From positions 804,676 to 868,675 of the forward strand of contig NZ_LN824141.1 in NCBI RefSeq assembly GCF_000953715.1: a DNA stretch of 64,000 nucleotides, read 5' to 3'. Shown piece after piece: positions 1 through 8,708 of this stretch. Every line of letters begins with the position of its first letter. Positions within the stretch are counted from its first letter, which is position 1. Below the pieces are notes generated by a model. That model was given only the letters and a program-made list of their open reading frames with translations, did not search any database and was not told the DNA's origin. Source of the stretch: Defluviitoga tunisiensis (lineage in GTDB: Bacteria; Thermotogota; Thermotogae; Petrotogales; Petrotogaceae). A program made the position numbers and the translations under genes.

Positions 1-1
1 A

Positions 2-619
2 GATTATGCACAAGCGGCCGCAATAGAAATATGTAAAAGAATGGGCCTAGAAGAGATACAAGTTATAGGTAAAAAAATTTTGCATCCTGCAGAAGGCACT
101 TATTTAGAGTTGAAAGGGAAAGTTCCTTTTTTTATTAAAAAAGATGAATTGCAACTTCCAAAGAAAGAAGAATTACTTGATGACGATGAACTTTTCAACT
201 TTTTTAGTAAACATAAAGTCAAAGTTGTGGCAGGTACCATCGGAAATGACGAACATAATATTGGAATAAGGGAAATTTTAGATATAAAACATGGTGGTAT
301 AGAAAAATATGGCATAAGTTATGTATACTTAGGTACCTCAGTTCCGCCAGAAAAGATTATAGATGCAGCAATAGAAGTAGGTGCACAAGCAATACTGGCT
401 TCTATGATAATTACCCATAACGATGTTCATATTCAGAACATGATAAAATTACATCAAATAGCCGTTGAAAAAGGAGTAAGAGATAAAATATTAATAATAG
501 TAGGAGGGACTCAAATAACTAATGATTTAGCTGTTAAAAACTATATGGATGCAGGGTTTGGAAGAGGTACTACCGGTAAACATGTTGCAACTTTTTTAGC
601 TAAAAAGTTAAAAGATTAA
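2..619 (+). CDS. oraE: D-ornithine 4,5-aminomutase large subunit, C-terminal part (5' end outside window)
   Basis: The reading frame is open from base 2, so the gene starts upstream and only about 205 C-terminal residues are seen. The visible part is a Rossmann-type adenosylcobalamin-binding domain with the DXHXXG signature (DEHNIG, bases 248-265). The following GGTQIT and DAGFGRGT segments match the OraE/KamE family. OraE uses B12 and PLP to move the terminal amino group of D-ornithine, giving 2,4-diaminopentanoate. Lysine 5,6-aminomutase beta subunit (KamE) shares this fold, but the wording around YLGTSVP looks more like OraE. The ornithine racemase gene at 16363-17430 supports the ornithine reading. 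A terminator follows at once, so this is the last gene of its operon. Sure of the family, fairly sure of the substrate. Confidence 0.75.
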   Translation, partial: DYAQAAAIEICKRMGLEEIQVIGKKILHPAEGTYLELKGKVPFFIKKDELQLPKKEELLDDDELFNFFSKHKVKVVAGTIGNDEHNIGIREILDIKHGGIEKYGISYVYLGTSVPPEKIIDAAIEVGAQAILASMIITHNDVHIQNMIKLHQIAVEKGVRDKILIIVGGTQITNDLAVKNYMDAGFGRGTTGKHVATFLAKKLKD

Positions 620-656
620 ACTGTTTAAAAAAACAATATAAATAAATATTTTTTAA

Positions 657-694
657 ATATAATTAGGGTCTTTCGGTCCCTAATTATATTTTTC
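657..694 (+). terminator. Rho-independent terminator after oraE
   Basis: A 12-bp A/T-rich stem with a GGG/CCC top (657-668 pairing with 678-689) encloses a 9-nt loop and is followed by a T run. It lies 38 bases after the oraE stop codon and ends that operon. Confidence 0.8.
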
Positions 695-790
695 GTATGT
701 AAATACAGAATTTTAGCCATTATATCATTTATTTTTGATATAATAAAATAAATATAAAATTTTTATATTTATTTTAGCCTAATTAGCCAT

Positions 791-826
791 AGAAGTCACC
801 CACTTCTATAAGGGAAGTAGTTCACA
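791..826 (+). mobile_element. Solo IS200/IS605-type end-like hairpin (relic)
   Basis: The stretch contains an imperfect hairpin, CCCACTTCTATAAGGG, flanked by AGAAG and ending in AGTAGTTCAC. This resembles the subterminal hairpin at the right end of IS200/IS605 elements. A close relative, CCCACTTCTGTAAGTGGG flanked by AGAAG, occurs at the end of the decayed IscB element near 24030. No transposase or TnpB frame is next to it. I read it as an isolated end left after loss of an element, or a small non-autonomous derivative. Confidence 0.35.
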
Positions 827-968
827 AATAGATCTAATATTATTAAAGTGTTGAGAAATGATTTTAATTAGTTAAGAAGAGTTCTCGACGGGCAACAATT
901 AAGGTTCTGAACAATGTGACGATCTTATAGAGTATTTCCATAACCCAAGTGGGTAAGGTATATTTTTA
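827..968 (+). other. Unexplained leader upstream of dnaN
   Basis: There is no open frame here. The stretch is less A/T-biased than ordinary spacers of this genome. It has short self-complementary pieces, for example ACCCAAGTGGGT just before the ribosome-binding site region. It could be transposon-derived sequence belonging with the hairpin at 791-826, or a structured 5' leader of dnaN. I recognise no known riboswitch core. Confidence 0.3.
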
Positions 969-985
969 AAAGGAGGAGGAAAATA

Positions 986-2098
986 ATGGGTTTTCAAATA
1001 AACACTAAAGTTCTGAGAGATGCGGTGGAACTTGCTAATAATGCAGTTTCAAGAAAAACTACCAACCCTATTTTAAGTGGTGTAAAATTATATATTGAAG
1101 ATAATGTTTTGCATATCTATACAACTGATTTGCAAACAGGTTTTCACAAGTGGCTAAAGGTTGAAGATGTAGATGGGCCCTTTTCGACCGTGGTTGAGCA
1201 GAAAGTTTTTTTAGAGATATTATCAAGTCTTTCTTCAGAGACGGTGCGAGTAGACTTAGACGGAGTGGTTAGATTGACCGGAGGAAATTCTAATTTTAAA
1301 CTTCCAATAATGGATCCCGAAGAGTTTCCTGCTTTGACTTTTGATGTTTCCGGAAATGCTATATTCTTAGATAAAAATATTGTTTCTAAAATGATAGATA
1401 AAGTGTTATTCTGCGTTCTAAAAGATAGTTCTCCTTTATCAAGAAATCTTAACTCTGTTTATTGGGATTTTCGAAGAAGTGGGTTTTTAAACCTGGTAAC
1501 TTCAGATTCTTTTAGATTAGCTTTATCAGAAATTGAAGTGGGGGAAGAAAATCTTCTATCTCCTTTTCTATTATCCTTAAGAAGTATGGAAGAGTTAAGA
1601 TTGATATTATCTTCTTCTAAAACCGAAAAGATAGAAATCATTCAAAGTGGTTCGCAAGTGCTTTTTAATTTTGAAGATGATGATCTTCAATTAATTTTTA
1701 ATACTGTAGAGGCAGAATTTCCAGATTATCTAGCTATTATCCCTCAAAGTTTTATAACTAAAATTAAGGCTAGGACATCTGATTTTTTATATATAATGAA
1801 GAGGATGTCTATAGTTTCTGGAAAAGAAGAATACACATTAATGAATATAAAAGATGGGTTAATAGTTTGTTATGCTAGTTCACCAGATATTGGTGAAGCT
1901 AAAGAAGAGATAAAGGTTGAACAAGAAGGAGAAAACATTGAAATAGCTTATTCTCCAAGGTTTTTTAGAGAGGCTTTAGAAAAAATAGAGACAGTTGAGT
2001 TTGAATTTAATATTTCAGGTGAGGAACTTCCTACTATTTTAAAACCTCTTGAAGATAATAGTTACATGTATATTATTATGCCGAAAAGGAAAGCTTAA
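986..2098 (+). CDS. dnaN: DNA polymerase III beta subunit (sliding clamp)
   Basis: The 370-residue product has the length and three-domain layout of bacterial DnaN. The N-terminal segment KTTNPILSGVKL and the C-terminal MYIIMPKR tail are typical; the tail region forms the hydrophobic pocket for clamp-binding partners. Two clamps form a ring around DNA and tether the replicative polymerase. The ATG is preceded by AAAGGAGGAGG at good distance. The gene leads a tightly packed plus-strand series (ispF, nfi, an MFS gene) with gaps of a few bases or overlaps. No dnaA lies beside it, as would be usual in many bacteria. Confidence 0.95.
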   Translation: MGFQINTKVLRDAVELANNAVSRKTTNPILSGVKLYIEDNVLHIYTTDLQTGFHKWLKVEDVDGPFSTVVEQKVFLEILSSLSSETVRVDLDGVVRLTGGNSNFKLPIMDPEEFPALTFDVSGNAIFLDKNIVSKMIDKVLFCVLKDSSPLSRNLNSVYWDFRRSGFLNLVTSDSFRLALSEIEVGEENLLSPFLLSLRSMEELRLILSSSKTEKIEIIQSGSQVLFNFEDDDLQLIFNTVEAEFPDYLAIIPQSFITKIKARTSDFLYIMKRMSIVSGKEEYTLMNIKDGLIVCYASSPDIGEAKEEIKVEQEGENIEIAYSPRFFREALEKIETVEFEFNISGEELPTILKPLEDNSYMYIIMPKRKA

Positions 2099-2102
2099 AT
2101 TA

Positions 2103-2591
2103 ATGTTGAAGATAGGCTTTGGTTACGATGTTCATCCTTTTGAACAAAATAGAAAATTGATAGTAGGTGGCGTGGAAATTAAACATCCTAAAGGTATTGG
2201 ATTATATGGGCATTCAGATGCCGACGTTTTGTTTCATGCTTTAATAGATGCGTTATTAGGAATGTGTGGGATGGGTTCAATTGGAGAATTATTTCCTGAG
2301 ACTGATGAATATAAAAACATTAATAGTAGTGTTCTTTTAGATAAGACATGTTTATTTATAAGCAAGAAATATAGAATGACTATAAACAACATAGACTGTA
2401 TAATTATTTCAAAGAGCGTGAGAATTGCACCATTGGTAGAAGATATGAAAAATAATATATCTCAAATAATTAAGATACCTACGAATATAATTAGTATAAA
2501 AGGAAAAAGTGGGAATGGGCTTGGAATTGGAGGAACTGATCAAGGAATAGAGGTGTATTGTGTAATTTTGGGTGATATAATTGAAATATAA
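2103..2591 (+). CDS. ispF: 2-C-methyl-D-erythritol 2,4-cyclodiphosphate synthase
   Basis: IspF forms the cyclic diphosphate in the non-mevalonate isoprenoid pathway. The metal-binding DVH motif appears in GFGYDVHPF near the N-terminus, followed by GHSDADVLFHALIDA and GELFPETD, all family hallmarks. The ATG at 2103 gives 162 residues, the normal size. An in-frame start at 2049 would lie inside dnaN and add residues no homologue has. The gene begins 4 bases after the dnaN stop and overlaps the start of nfi, so translation is probably coupled. Its presence indicates that isoprenoids are made from pyruvate and glyceraldehyde phosphate. Confidence 0.93.
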   Translation: MLKIGFGYDVHPFEQNRKLIVGGVEIKHPKGIGLYGHSDADVLFHALIDALLGMCGMGSIGELFPETDEYKNINSSVLLDKTCLFISKKYRMTINNIDCIIISKSVRIAPLVEDMKNNISQIIKIPTNIISIKGKSGNGLGIGGTDQGIEVYCVILGDIIEI

Positions 2592-3255
2592 AAAAATTCA
2601 TGATTTTGAATTAACAAGAGAAGAAATGATTCTCATTCAAGAAAAACTATCACAAGAAGTTGAAATTATTTCTTACAAAGGCGTTCCCAAGATAGTTAGT
2701 GGAGTAGATCTATCTTTCCAAAGAGATAAGGCGATTGCTGTTATCGTAACGTTTGACTATGAAAGCCTTTCTTTGATAGATTTGACATGGGCAATCGATT
2801 TTGTAAAGGTTTCATATATGCCTGGATTTCTCGCTTTCAGAGAATTGCCAATATTTTTAAAGGCTTGGGAAAAACTTCAATGTGAGCCGGATATTGTATT
2901 TTTTGACGGTCAGGGTTATGCCCATCCTCGAAGAATGGGGCTTGCTACTCATGCTTCTTTTTTTATTGAAAAACCTACAATTGGAATAGCAAAATCGAAA
3001 TTAATTGGTGATTATGTGGAACCAGGATACAAAAAAGGAGATTACTCTTTTTTGTATCATAAAAATGAGAAGATAGGTATTGTTTTAAGAACCAAAGATA
3101 AAGTTAAACCCATTTTTATTTCACCGGGAAATTGGATTGATTTTAGGGACTCACTAGAGTATACATTGAATTTTTGTACAAAGTATAGAATTCCAGAGAT
3201 AACAAGGCAAGCACATTTATATACTCAAAATTTAAAAGAGAGGGGACCTTTGTGA
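2581..3255 (+). CDS. nfi: Endonuclease V (deoxyinosine 3' endonuclease)
   Basis: Endonuclease V nicks DNA one base 3' of deoxyinosine and starts repair of deaminated adenine. The 224-residue protein carries the family blocks in order: GVDLSF with the catalytic Asp, MPGFLAFRELP, DGQGYAHPRRMGLATH, PTIGIAKSKL, and the C-terminal RIPEITRQAH. A TTG start at 2581 overlaps the ispF end by 11 bases. Such repair enzymes suit a thermophile, where deamination is fast, but that link is inference. The next gene overlaps its stop by 4 bases. Confidence 0.9.
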   Translation: MKYKKIHDFELTREEMILIQEKLSQEVEIISYKGVPKIVSGVDLSFQRDKAIAVIVTFDYESLSLIDLTWAIDFVKVSYMPGFLAFRELPIFLKAWEKLQCEPDIVFFDGQGYAHPRRMGLATHASFFIEKPTIGIAKSKLIGDYVEPGYKKGDYSFLYHKNEKIGIVLRTKDKVKPIFISPGNWIDFRDSLEYTLNFCTKYRIPEITRQAHLYTQNLKERGPL

Positions 3256-4385
3256 ACCAAAAAAATTCAAGAAATTTTATTTACTTTACAATGGTTATTT
3301 TTTCAATGGTTATGAATACCCTAGCACCCCTCATGACATCTATCCAAGAACGATTTTCAATTTCAGTAGCTGTATCTTCAATACTTCCATTTATAAGTAC
3401 TTTAGGAACTATGATTTCTAACTTTGTTGGAGGATTTTTCATAGCACAGATAGGATATAATTTTTTTATAATAGGTGCAATTATTATTCAGATTGTGGGT
3501 TTAATCTTGTTTGCTTTTGCGGTTAATTTTCCTATGATAGTCATTGCAGTTTTTCTACTAGGCTTTGCTACTGGAGGTGTTTTTCTTACTCTAACCTCTT
3601 CATATTCACACTTAGATGGAAAATATCAAAATTTTGGTATTTATAATGCTTTCTTTGGTTTTGGAGGTATCTTTGCGCCCCTTTTGGTTAGCCTTTTTTT
3701 AAGATTAAATTTGGATTTTAGGTTCATCTATTTTTTCCATTTAGTGTTAGCTATTGTTATATTGATTTGGGTGTTATCCCTTAAACCTATCCCGAATATT
3801 AGATACGAAACAATTAAGTTTAAAGAAGCGCTTAATATAATAAGTAATAAATTTGTTTATTTGTCGTTACTTATATTTTTGTTGTATTCAGGAACAGAAA
3901 TAGGAATAATTACATGGAGTGGTAATTTATTCTACAATGTTTTCAATTATTCAAAAGAATTTTCTTCGATTGTCCTTAGTTTATTTTGGATAGTTTTTAC
4001 ATTTGGAAGATTACTTACAGAGTTTTTGAATAAAAAATTTACAGAATTGGGAACAATTATTTACTTTTCATCTTCAGTTATAATCAGCATTGCTCTTTTA
4101 CTAATATTCAAACATTATATATTCTTTTTATTTGTTGGTTTCAGCTTATCGGCAATATTTCCTACCATTCAAAAATATACAAATCAACATCTTCCAAAGA
4201 AATGGTTAGGTATGTATAATGGGCTTGCATTTGGTTCAACTGGTGTTGGGGCTATGATTATATCAACATCTATGGGTGTTGTTGGTGAAAGAAACTTTGT
4301 TATATCGTATTTGATACCCTTTATAACCTTTGCTTTAATTATTCTTGCTGCACAAAAATTAAGGATAGAAAAAGCACCTGAGTAA
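3252..4385 (+). CDS. MFS transporter of unknown substrate
   Basis: The 377-residue protein is almost entirely hydrophobic, with about 12 predicted membrane segments split by a polar central loop near residues 185-200. This is the Major Facilitator layout, closest in feel to the FucP/NarK-like sugar or drug:H+ subgroups. No substrate signature is recognised. The GTG start overlaps the nfi stop in a GTGA arrangement, so it is the distal gene of the dnaN-ispF-nfi series. A spacer of 86 bases separates it from comM. Confidence 0.8.
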   Translation: MNQKNSRNFIYFTMVIFSMVMNTLAPLMTSIQERFSISVAVSSILPFISTLGTMISNFVGGFFIAQIGYNFFIIGAIIIQIVGLILFAFAVNFPMIVIAVFLLGFATGGVFLTLTSSYSHLDGKYQNFGIYNAFFGFGGIFAPLLVSLFLRLNLDFRFIYFFHLVLAIVILIWVLSLKPIPNIRYETIKFKEALNIISNKFVYLSLLIFLLYSGTEIGIITWSGNLFYNVFNYSKEFSSIVLSLFWIVFTFGRLLTEFLNKKFTELGTIIYFSSSVIISIALLLIFKHYIFFLFVGFSLSAIFPTIQKYTNQHLPKKWLGMYNGLAFGSTGVGAMIISTSMGVVGERNFVISYLIPFITFALIILAAQKLRIEKAPE

Positions 4386-4471
4386 TAACTTAAACTAAGA
4401 ATCACATAATTCAATCAGATAATAAGATCGAATAAAATAGTTTTTGAAAAATCAAAAGGAGCTTAAAATGG

Positions 4472-5965
4472 ATGAAGTATTCTAAGATTCAAACGGGATG
4501 TATAGACGGATTTAAGGTAGAAAATATACTTGTAGAAATAGATATAAACTCACGGTCAACCCAGCAGACTTTTAAAATTGTTGGTATGCCATCTACTTCA
4601 GTTTTAGAAAGCGAAAAGAGAGTTTTAAGTGCGATAAGAAATACCGGCTTTTCTATCCCAAATGGCTCTATAGTTGCTAATCTTTCTCCTACTTCTATGA
4701 AAAAAGAAGGTTCTCATTTTGATTTACCAATAGCTATCTCTCTTCTAGAAGCTTCTAGGCAGATAAAAGAGCTTGACAAGAACTATTTTATTTTTGGAGA
4801 ACTTGGATTAAATGGAGAAGTTAGACCAGTTCATGGTATAGCTTTATTTTTAATGTTTATTAAAGAATTGAATAAAGAAGCAAAGTTTATAATTCCAAAA
4901 GGTAATCAAGAAGAAAGCGCATTTGTGAGCAAAAAAGATGTTTTAGTAATTGAGAATCTACGAGATATTGAAAGTATTTCTCTTGGAATTATAGACAAGT
5001 TCGAACCTTTTTATGAACGATCGAATGAAATTTTCTATGATATAGATTTTCAAGAGATAAGGGGACAAATCTTTGCAAAAAGAGCCGTGGAGATAGCTGC
5101 TAGTGGCTTTCACAATGTTTTAATGAAGGGGACACCTGGTTCAGGAAAAACAATGATTGCGAAAAGAGTACCTACAATTTTACCAGACATGACTAGAGAA
5201 GAGATCATAGAATCAACTATGCTCTATTCTGTGGCAGGTTATATGAATTTTATAGTTAACAGAAGACCTTTTAGATCTCCTCACCATACCGCATCAAGTG
5301 CATCAATAATCGGTGGTGGCGCTATACCTAAACCAGGAGAGATAAGTTTGGCACACAATGGAGTTCTTTTTATGGATGAATTTCCGGAATATAGAGCAGA
5401 TGTAATAGAGGCTTTAAGGCAGCCTTTAGAAGATGGGGAAGTTGTAGTAACAAGGGCTAAGTCAGTTGCAAAGTTTCCAGCTAAGTTTATGTTGATAGCA
5501 TCGCAAAATCCTTGTCCTTGTGGTTATTATGGTGACAAAGAGATTGAATGTACTTGCTCTATGAATCAAATAGTTAATTATAACAAAAAGATCTCTGGTC
5601 CTATTATGGACAGAATAGATATAAGAATAGATGTGCCGAGAGTAAAAATAGAAGAGTTGATGTCTAAAGAGGAAGGGGAGAGCTCTAAAAAGATTAAAGA
5701 AAGAGTTTCAAAAACCGCTCAAATTCAAATAAGAAGGCAAGGCAAATTGAATGGAAAACTATCTAATAAAGAGCTAAAGAAGGTAGCAAATCTTACAGAT
5801 AAAGCTGAAAATTTTTTAAAACAAGCCTCGATGAATTTGAAATTAACTGCTAGATCAGTTAATAGGATTATAAAAATCTCACGTACTATAGCTGATTCAT
5901 TTGAATCTAGAAATATAGAAATTAATCATGTGTCTGAAGCTTTGAATTACAGAGGTACAAGGTAG
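4472..5965 (+). CDS. comM: YifB/ComM-family Mg-chelatase-like AAA+ ATPase
   Basis: The 497-residue protein has the ComM layout: an N-terminal Lon-protease-like domain (about 1-185), an AAA+ core with Walker A GTPGSGKT (220-227), Walker B VLFMDEFPEY, the SQNPCPCG segment with clustered cysteines, and a C-terminal helical Mg_chelatase_C domain. ComM of naturally transformable bacteria is a hexameric helicase that promotes branch migration of incoming DNA. ATG 4472 follows AAAAGGAGC and starts the conserved N-terminus. A second ATG 4 bases upstream is out of frame and closes after five codons. No other competence gene lies nearby. Confidence 0.9.
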   Translation: MKYSKIQTGCIDGFKVENILVEIDINSRSTQQTFKIVGMPSTSVLESEKRVLSAIRNTGFSIPNGSIVANLSPTSMKKEGSHFDLPIAISLLEASRQIKELDKNYFIFGELGLNGEVRPVHGIALFLMFIKELNKEAKFIIPKGNQEESAFVSKKDVLVIENLRDIESISLGIIDKFEPFYERSNEIFYDIDFQEIRGQIFAKRAVEIAASGFHNVLMKGTPGSGKTMIAKRVPTILPDMTREEIIESTMLYSVAGYMNFIVNRRPFRSPHHTASSASIIGGGAIPKPGEISLAHNGVLFMDEFPEYRADVIEALRQPLEDGEVVVTRAKSVAKFPAKFMLIASQNPCPCGYYGDKEIECTCSMNQIVNYNKKISGPIMDRIDIRIDVPRVKIEELMSKEEGESSKKIKERVSKTAQIQIRRQGKLNGKLSNKELKKVANLTDKAENFLKQASMNLKLTARSVNRIIKISRTIADSFESRNIEINHVSEALNYRGTR

Positions 5966-5992
5966 TTTTTTAAGTTTATTGGAGGATTAACT

Positions 5993-6622
5993 ATGAAGAA
6001 ACTATTAGTTACGGGTTTTGAACCTTTTGGAGAAGACAAGATTAATCCCACTCAAGTTCTTATAAACGCTTTGAAGGAAGAAAAGTTTGAGTGTACACAA
6101 ATATATTTAGAGGTGTTACCTGTTTCATTTAAAAAGGTTAATAAGTTTTTGAAAGAATTGTTCGACAAGATAAAGCCAGATTATGCAATACACTTAGGGT
6201 TAGCAGGAGGAAGAAGTGGTATAAGTATAGAAAGGGTAGCCGTAAATATTATGGATGCAAGGATTCCAGATAATGACAACTTTCAGCCAATTGATGAACC
6301 AATAATAGAAGATGGACCTTCTGCTTACTTTTCAACATTGCCTGTGAAAGAAGTTTTGTACGAGCTAAGAAATAAAGGTATTCCTACTGTAATTTCTAAT
6401 AGTGCAGGATTGTATGTGTGTAATGAGGTTATGTATTTGAGTTTATATTATTCAGATAAGTTGGGATATCCAGCTAAGACAGGTTTTATCCATGTTCCAT
6501 ATTTTCCTGAACAGGTAGTTCAAAAATTTTCTGATTTAGGGCAAAATTTACCGAGTATGTCATTTGACTTACAATTAAAGGCTGTTCAATTCATAATTAA
6601 AAAAACATTAGAAAAGCATTAA
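5993..6622 (+). CDS. pcp: Pyrrolidone-carboxylate peptidase (pyroglutamyl peptidase I)
   Basis: This cytoplasmic cysteine peptidase removes N-terminal pyroglutamate from peptides. The 209-residue sequence starts with the family motif LLVTGFEPFG. It keeps the catalytic triad: Glu80 in ISIERVAVN, Cys143 in SAGLYVCNEV and His167 in FIHVPYFPEQ. The start follows TTGGAGGA at a good distance, 27 bases after comM. It probably serves peptide catabolism in this fermenter and may be co-transcribed with comM. Confidence 0.93.
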   Translation: MKKLLVTGFEPFGEDKINPTQVLINALKEEKFECTQIYLEVLPVSFKKVNKFLKELFDKIKPDYAIHLGLAGGRSGISIERVAVNIMDARIPDNDNFQPIDEPIIEDGPSAYFSTLPVKEVLYELRNKGIPTVISNSAGLYVCNEVMYLSLYYSDKLGYPAKTGFIHVPYFPEQVVQKFSDLGQNLPSMSFDLQLKAVQFIIKKTLEKH

Positions 6623-6667
6623 ATTTTTGATTAATTTAGAAGAGGTTTAGTAAGTTTTGAACATAGA

Positions 6668-6803
6668 AAGTTGATAGTTGATAAAAGTTTTCAACATAGC
6701 CTAAAAAAGTTCATAACTTTTAAAAATACGAATTGTAAGTGTTCATAAATTACTGATTATTATGAGTGATATCTTTATCAACAAATAGTTATCAACATGT
6801 TGA
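6668..6803 (+). promoter_or_regulatory. Cluster of DnaA-box-like 9-mers
   Basis: Two exact TTATCAACA 9-mers (6775-6783 and 6789-6797) lie 14 bases apart. Upstream are an inverted AGTTGATAA (6676-6684), an AGTTGATAG (6669-6677) and TTTTCAACA (6688-6696). The second 9-mer is part of a perfect 12-bp palindrome, TCAACATGTTGA (6792-6803). TTATCAACA differs by one base from the common DnaA box TTATCCACA. The A/T-rich spacer and the nearby dnaN and dnaB genes make a DnaA-binding site plausible. It could equally be an operator for the radical SAM gene downstream. Confidence 0.35.
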
Positions 6804-6813
6804 ATAAATATAG

Positions 6814-7947
6814 GTGGTGTTTTATATTAATAATATATTTAAAGTTTTCGAACTTAAAAAAGCTTTGAATTCTGTAAATCCAAATTTAAGTAAAATATTT
6901 TTGCCTTTTGTTTTGCAAAATCCAGAATATTTTTTGAAGAGTTATCCCATAGTAAAAAATTACTGGTGTTCAAATGAAATAAGAAGAGAATTATTGGATA
7001 AAGAAGGTATAAAAGTTCCTCCCATAATGATTTTAAGTGTTACTCCAAGCTGTAACTTAAGCTGTCAGGGATGTTTTGCATTTAACATAGGAAATGTAAA
7101 CCAAGATATTTCTTCCGCTAAACATTCCTTGAGAAAAGAAGATTGGATAAATTTTATAGATGAATCAAATAAATTAGGAGTTTTTTCATATTTAATTGCC
7201 GGTGGAGAACCCTTTATGATTCCTAATCTTTTGGACATTTGTAAGTCATACAAGAATAATTTATTTTTGATTTTCACAAATGGAACTCTAATTAATGATT
7301 CCATCTTTTCTGAGCTTGAAAAACTAGTTAATACCCTTTTAATAGTAAGTTTAGAGGGAAATGATTATTTGACAGATAAAAGAAGAGGAGCAGATACTTT
7401 CAATAAAGCATTTTCTACAATAAATAAACTTAATGAGAAAAATATTCTATCAGGTGTTTCAGTTACCATAACAAAAGATAACTATCTTTATTGGATGGAA
7501 GAAGATAATTTACAGAAGTTAATTGATAAAGATATTAAAATAGCTTTTTTTATAGAATATATTGAAACGGAAGCTTCACCAGAAAAGTTATACTCTTTAA
7601 ATTTAGAGCAACGAAAGATATTTAGAGAAAAAATATTATATTATAAAAAAAATAAAAATATATTTATCATTCATTCTCCAGGAGATGAGGATGCATTTGG
7701 CGGTTGTGTTTCATCAGGGATAGGGTTTGCTCATATAAATCCTTATGGAGATGTTACGCCATGTCCGGTAACTAATGTATCTTCTCACAATATAAAAACT
7801 TCTTCTTTTAAAGAAGCCTTAAAAAGTGATTTTTTTGTGGCGATAAGAGAGAATAAAAAATTGCTTGAAAATAATGATAGCGCTTGTTCACTTGCCTTAA
7901 AAGTTAAGGAACTAGAACAATTAAAAAATCGAAAGTTTGATAGTTAA
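6814..7947 (+). CDS. Radical SAM protein with C-terminal cysteine region
   Basis: A CxxxCxxC cluster site (Cys80, Cys84, Cys87 in TPSCNLSCQGC) would hold the [4Fe-4S] cluster that cleaves S-adenosylmethionine. GGEPF follows at the usual position in the TIM-barrel. Further cysteines near the C-terminus (GGCVSSG, VTPCPV, DSACS) suggest an extra cluster like SPASM-type peptide- or protein-modifying enzymes. No peptide substrate gene is seen next to it, so the reaction is unknown. The GTG at 6814 sits inside the likely ribosome-binding site AGGTGGTG. The in-frame ATT at 6826 is better spaced and may be the true start. The gene stands alone. Confidence 0.75.
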   Translation: MVFYINNIFKVFELKKALNSVNPNLSKIFLPFVLQNPEYFLKSYPIVKNYWCSNEIRRELLDKEGIKVPPIMILSVTPSCNLSCQGCFAFNIGNVNQDISSAKHSLRKEDWINFIDESNKLGVFSYLIAGGEPFMIPNLLDICKSYKNNLFLIFTNGTLINDSIFSELEKLVNTLLIVSLEGNDYLTDKRRGADTFNKAFSTINKLNEKNILSGVSVTITKDNYLYWMEEDNLQKLIDKDIKIAFFIEYIETEASPEKLYSLNLEQRKIFREKILYYKKNKNIFIIHSPGDEDAFGGCVSSGIGFAHINPYGDVTPCPVTNVSSHNIKTSSFKEALKSDFFVAIRENKKLLENNDSACSLALKVKELEQLKNRKFDS

Positions 7948-8015
7948 TAATAAAATAGTGAAGATTTTCTTGTAGATTAATAACGAATCTCTAAACAGAG
8001 AAAGGGGTGCAACAC

Positions 8016-8663
8016 TTGAAAGATTTGGATAATATTGAAAAATATTCAATTGGAGAGGAGATCGCTAATGCAGTAATTCATGGTATTGGTGCCTTACTCA
8101 GTATAGCAGCCTTGGTGCTGTTGATTGTGTTTTCTGCAATCAATAAGGAGCCTTGGAGCATATTTAGCTCGATTATCTATGGTTCTTCCCTTATTATTTT
8201 GTACCTGTCTTCGACTTTGTACCATAGTTTTCAAAATAAAAAGGTTAAAGATTTGTTTGAAATTTTTGATCATTCGGCTATATATATTTTGATAGCGGGT
8301 ACATATACTCCCTTTACACTTATTACGTTACATGGCAAAACTGGATGGATACTTTTTTCAACAGTTTGGATATTAGCTGCTATTGGAATAGTATTTAAAA
8401 TATTTTTTGTTAAAAAGTTTAGAATTCTTTCAACACTTTTGTATATAGCAATGGGTTGGCTAGTAGTAGTTGCGCTTAAACCTTTAGTAGCTAATTTGGA
8501 ATTTTGGGGGCTTTTTTGGTTAGTTCTTGGAGGTGTTTTGTATACAGTAGGAACCATATTTTATGTATGGAGAAAAATTCCTTATCATCATGCTTTGTGG
8601 CACTTGATTGTTTTAGCAGGAAGTATATGTCATTTCTTTGCAATATTTTTTTATGTAATATAA
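8016..8663 (+). CDS. Hemolysin III / TrhA family membrane protein
   Basis: The protein of about 215 residues has seven predicted membrane helices and the HlyIII/PAQR hallmarks: an N-terminal EEIANAVIHGIGA, FDHSAIYILIAGTYTP with a conserved metal-site Asp-His, and C-terminal HALWHLIVLAGS. Bacterial members have been tied to membrane energetics and fatty-acid homeostasis rather than hemolysis. I chose TTG 8016 because AAAGGGGTG (8001-8009) is then an ideal ribosome-binding site. The in-frame GTG 8007 would lie inside that site. A terminator follows directly. Confidence 0.85.
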   Translation: MKDLDNIEKYSIGEEIANAVIHGIGALLSIAALVLLIVFSAINKEPWSIFSSIIYGSSLIILYLSSTLYHSFQNKKVKDLFEIFDHSAIYILIAGTYTPFTLITLHGKTGWILFSTVWILAAIGIVFKIFFVKKFRILSTLLYIAMGWLVVVALKPLVANLEFWGLFWLVLGGVLYTVGTIFYVWRKIPYHHALWHLIVLAGSICHFFAIFFYVI

Positions 8664-8665
8664 TT

Positions 8666-8694
8666 AAATCTCCCAGAAAAGGGAGATTTTTTTG
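8666..8694 (+). terminator. Rho-independent terminator after the HlyIII gene
   Basis: AAATCTCCC (8666-8674) pairs with GGGAGATTT (8681-8689) around a short A-rich loop, followed by T residues. It lies between two convergent genes and may serve both. Confidence 0.85.
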
Positions 8695-8708
8695 TTATCC
8701 TAAGTTAT

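Noticed and set aside
780-985. Known riboswitch upstream of dnaN
   Set aside because: I looked for cobalamin, TPP, FMN, glycine, SAM and T-box cores and found none of their conserved boxes.
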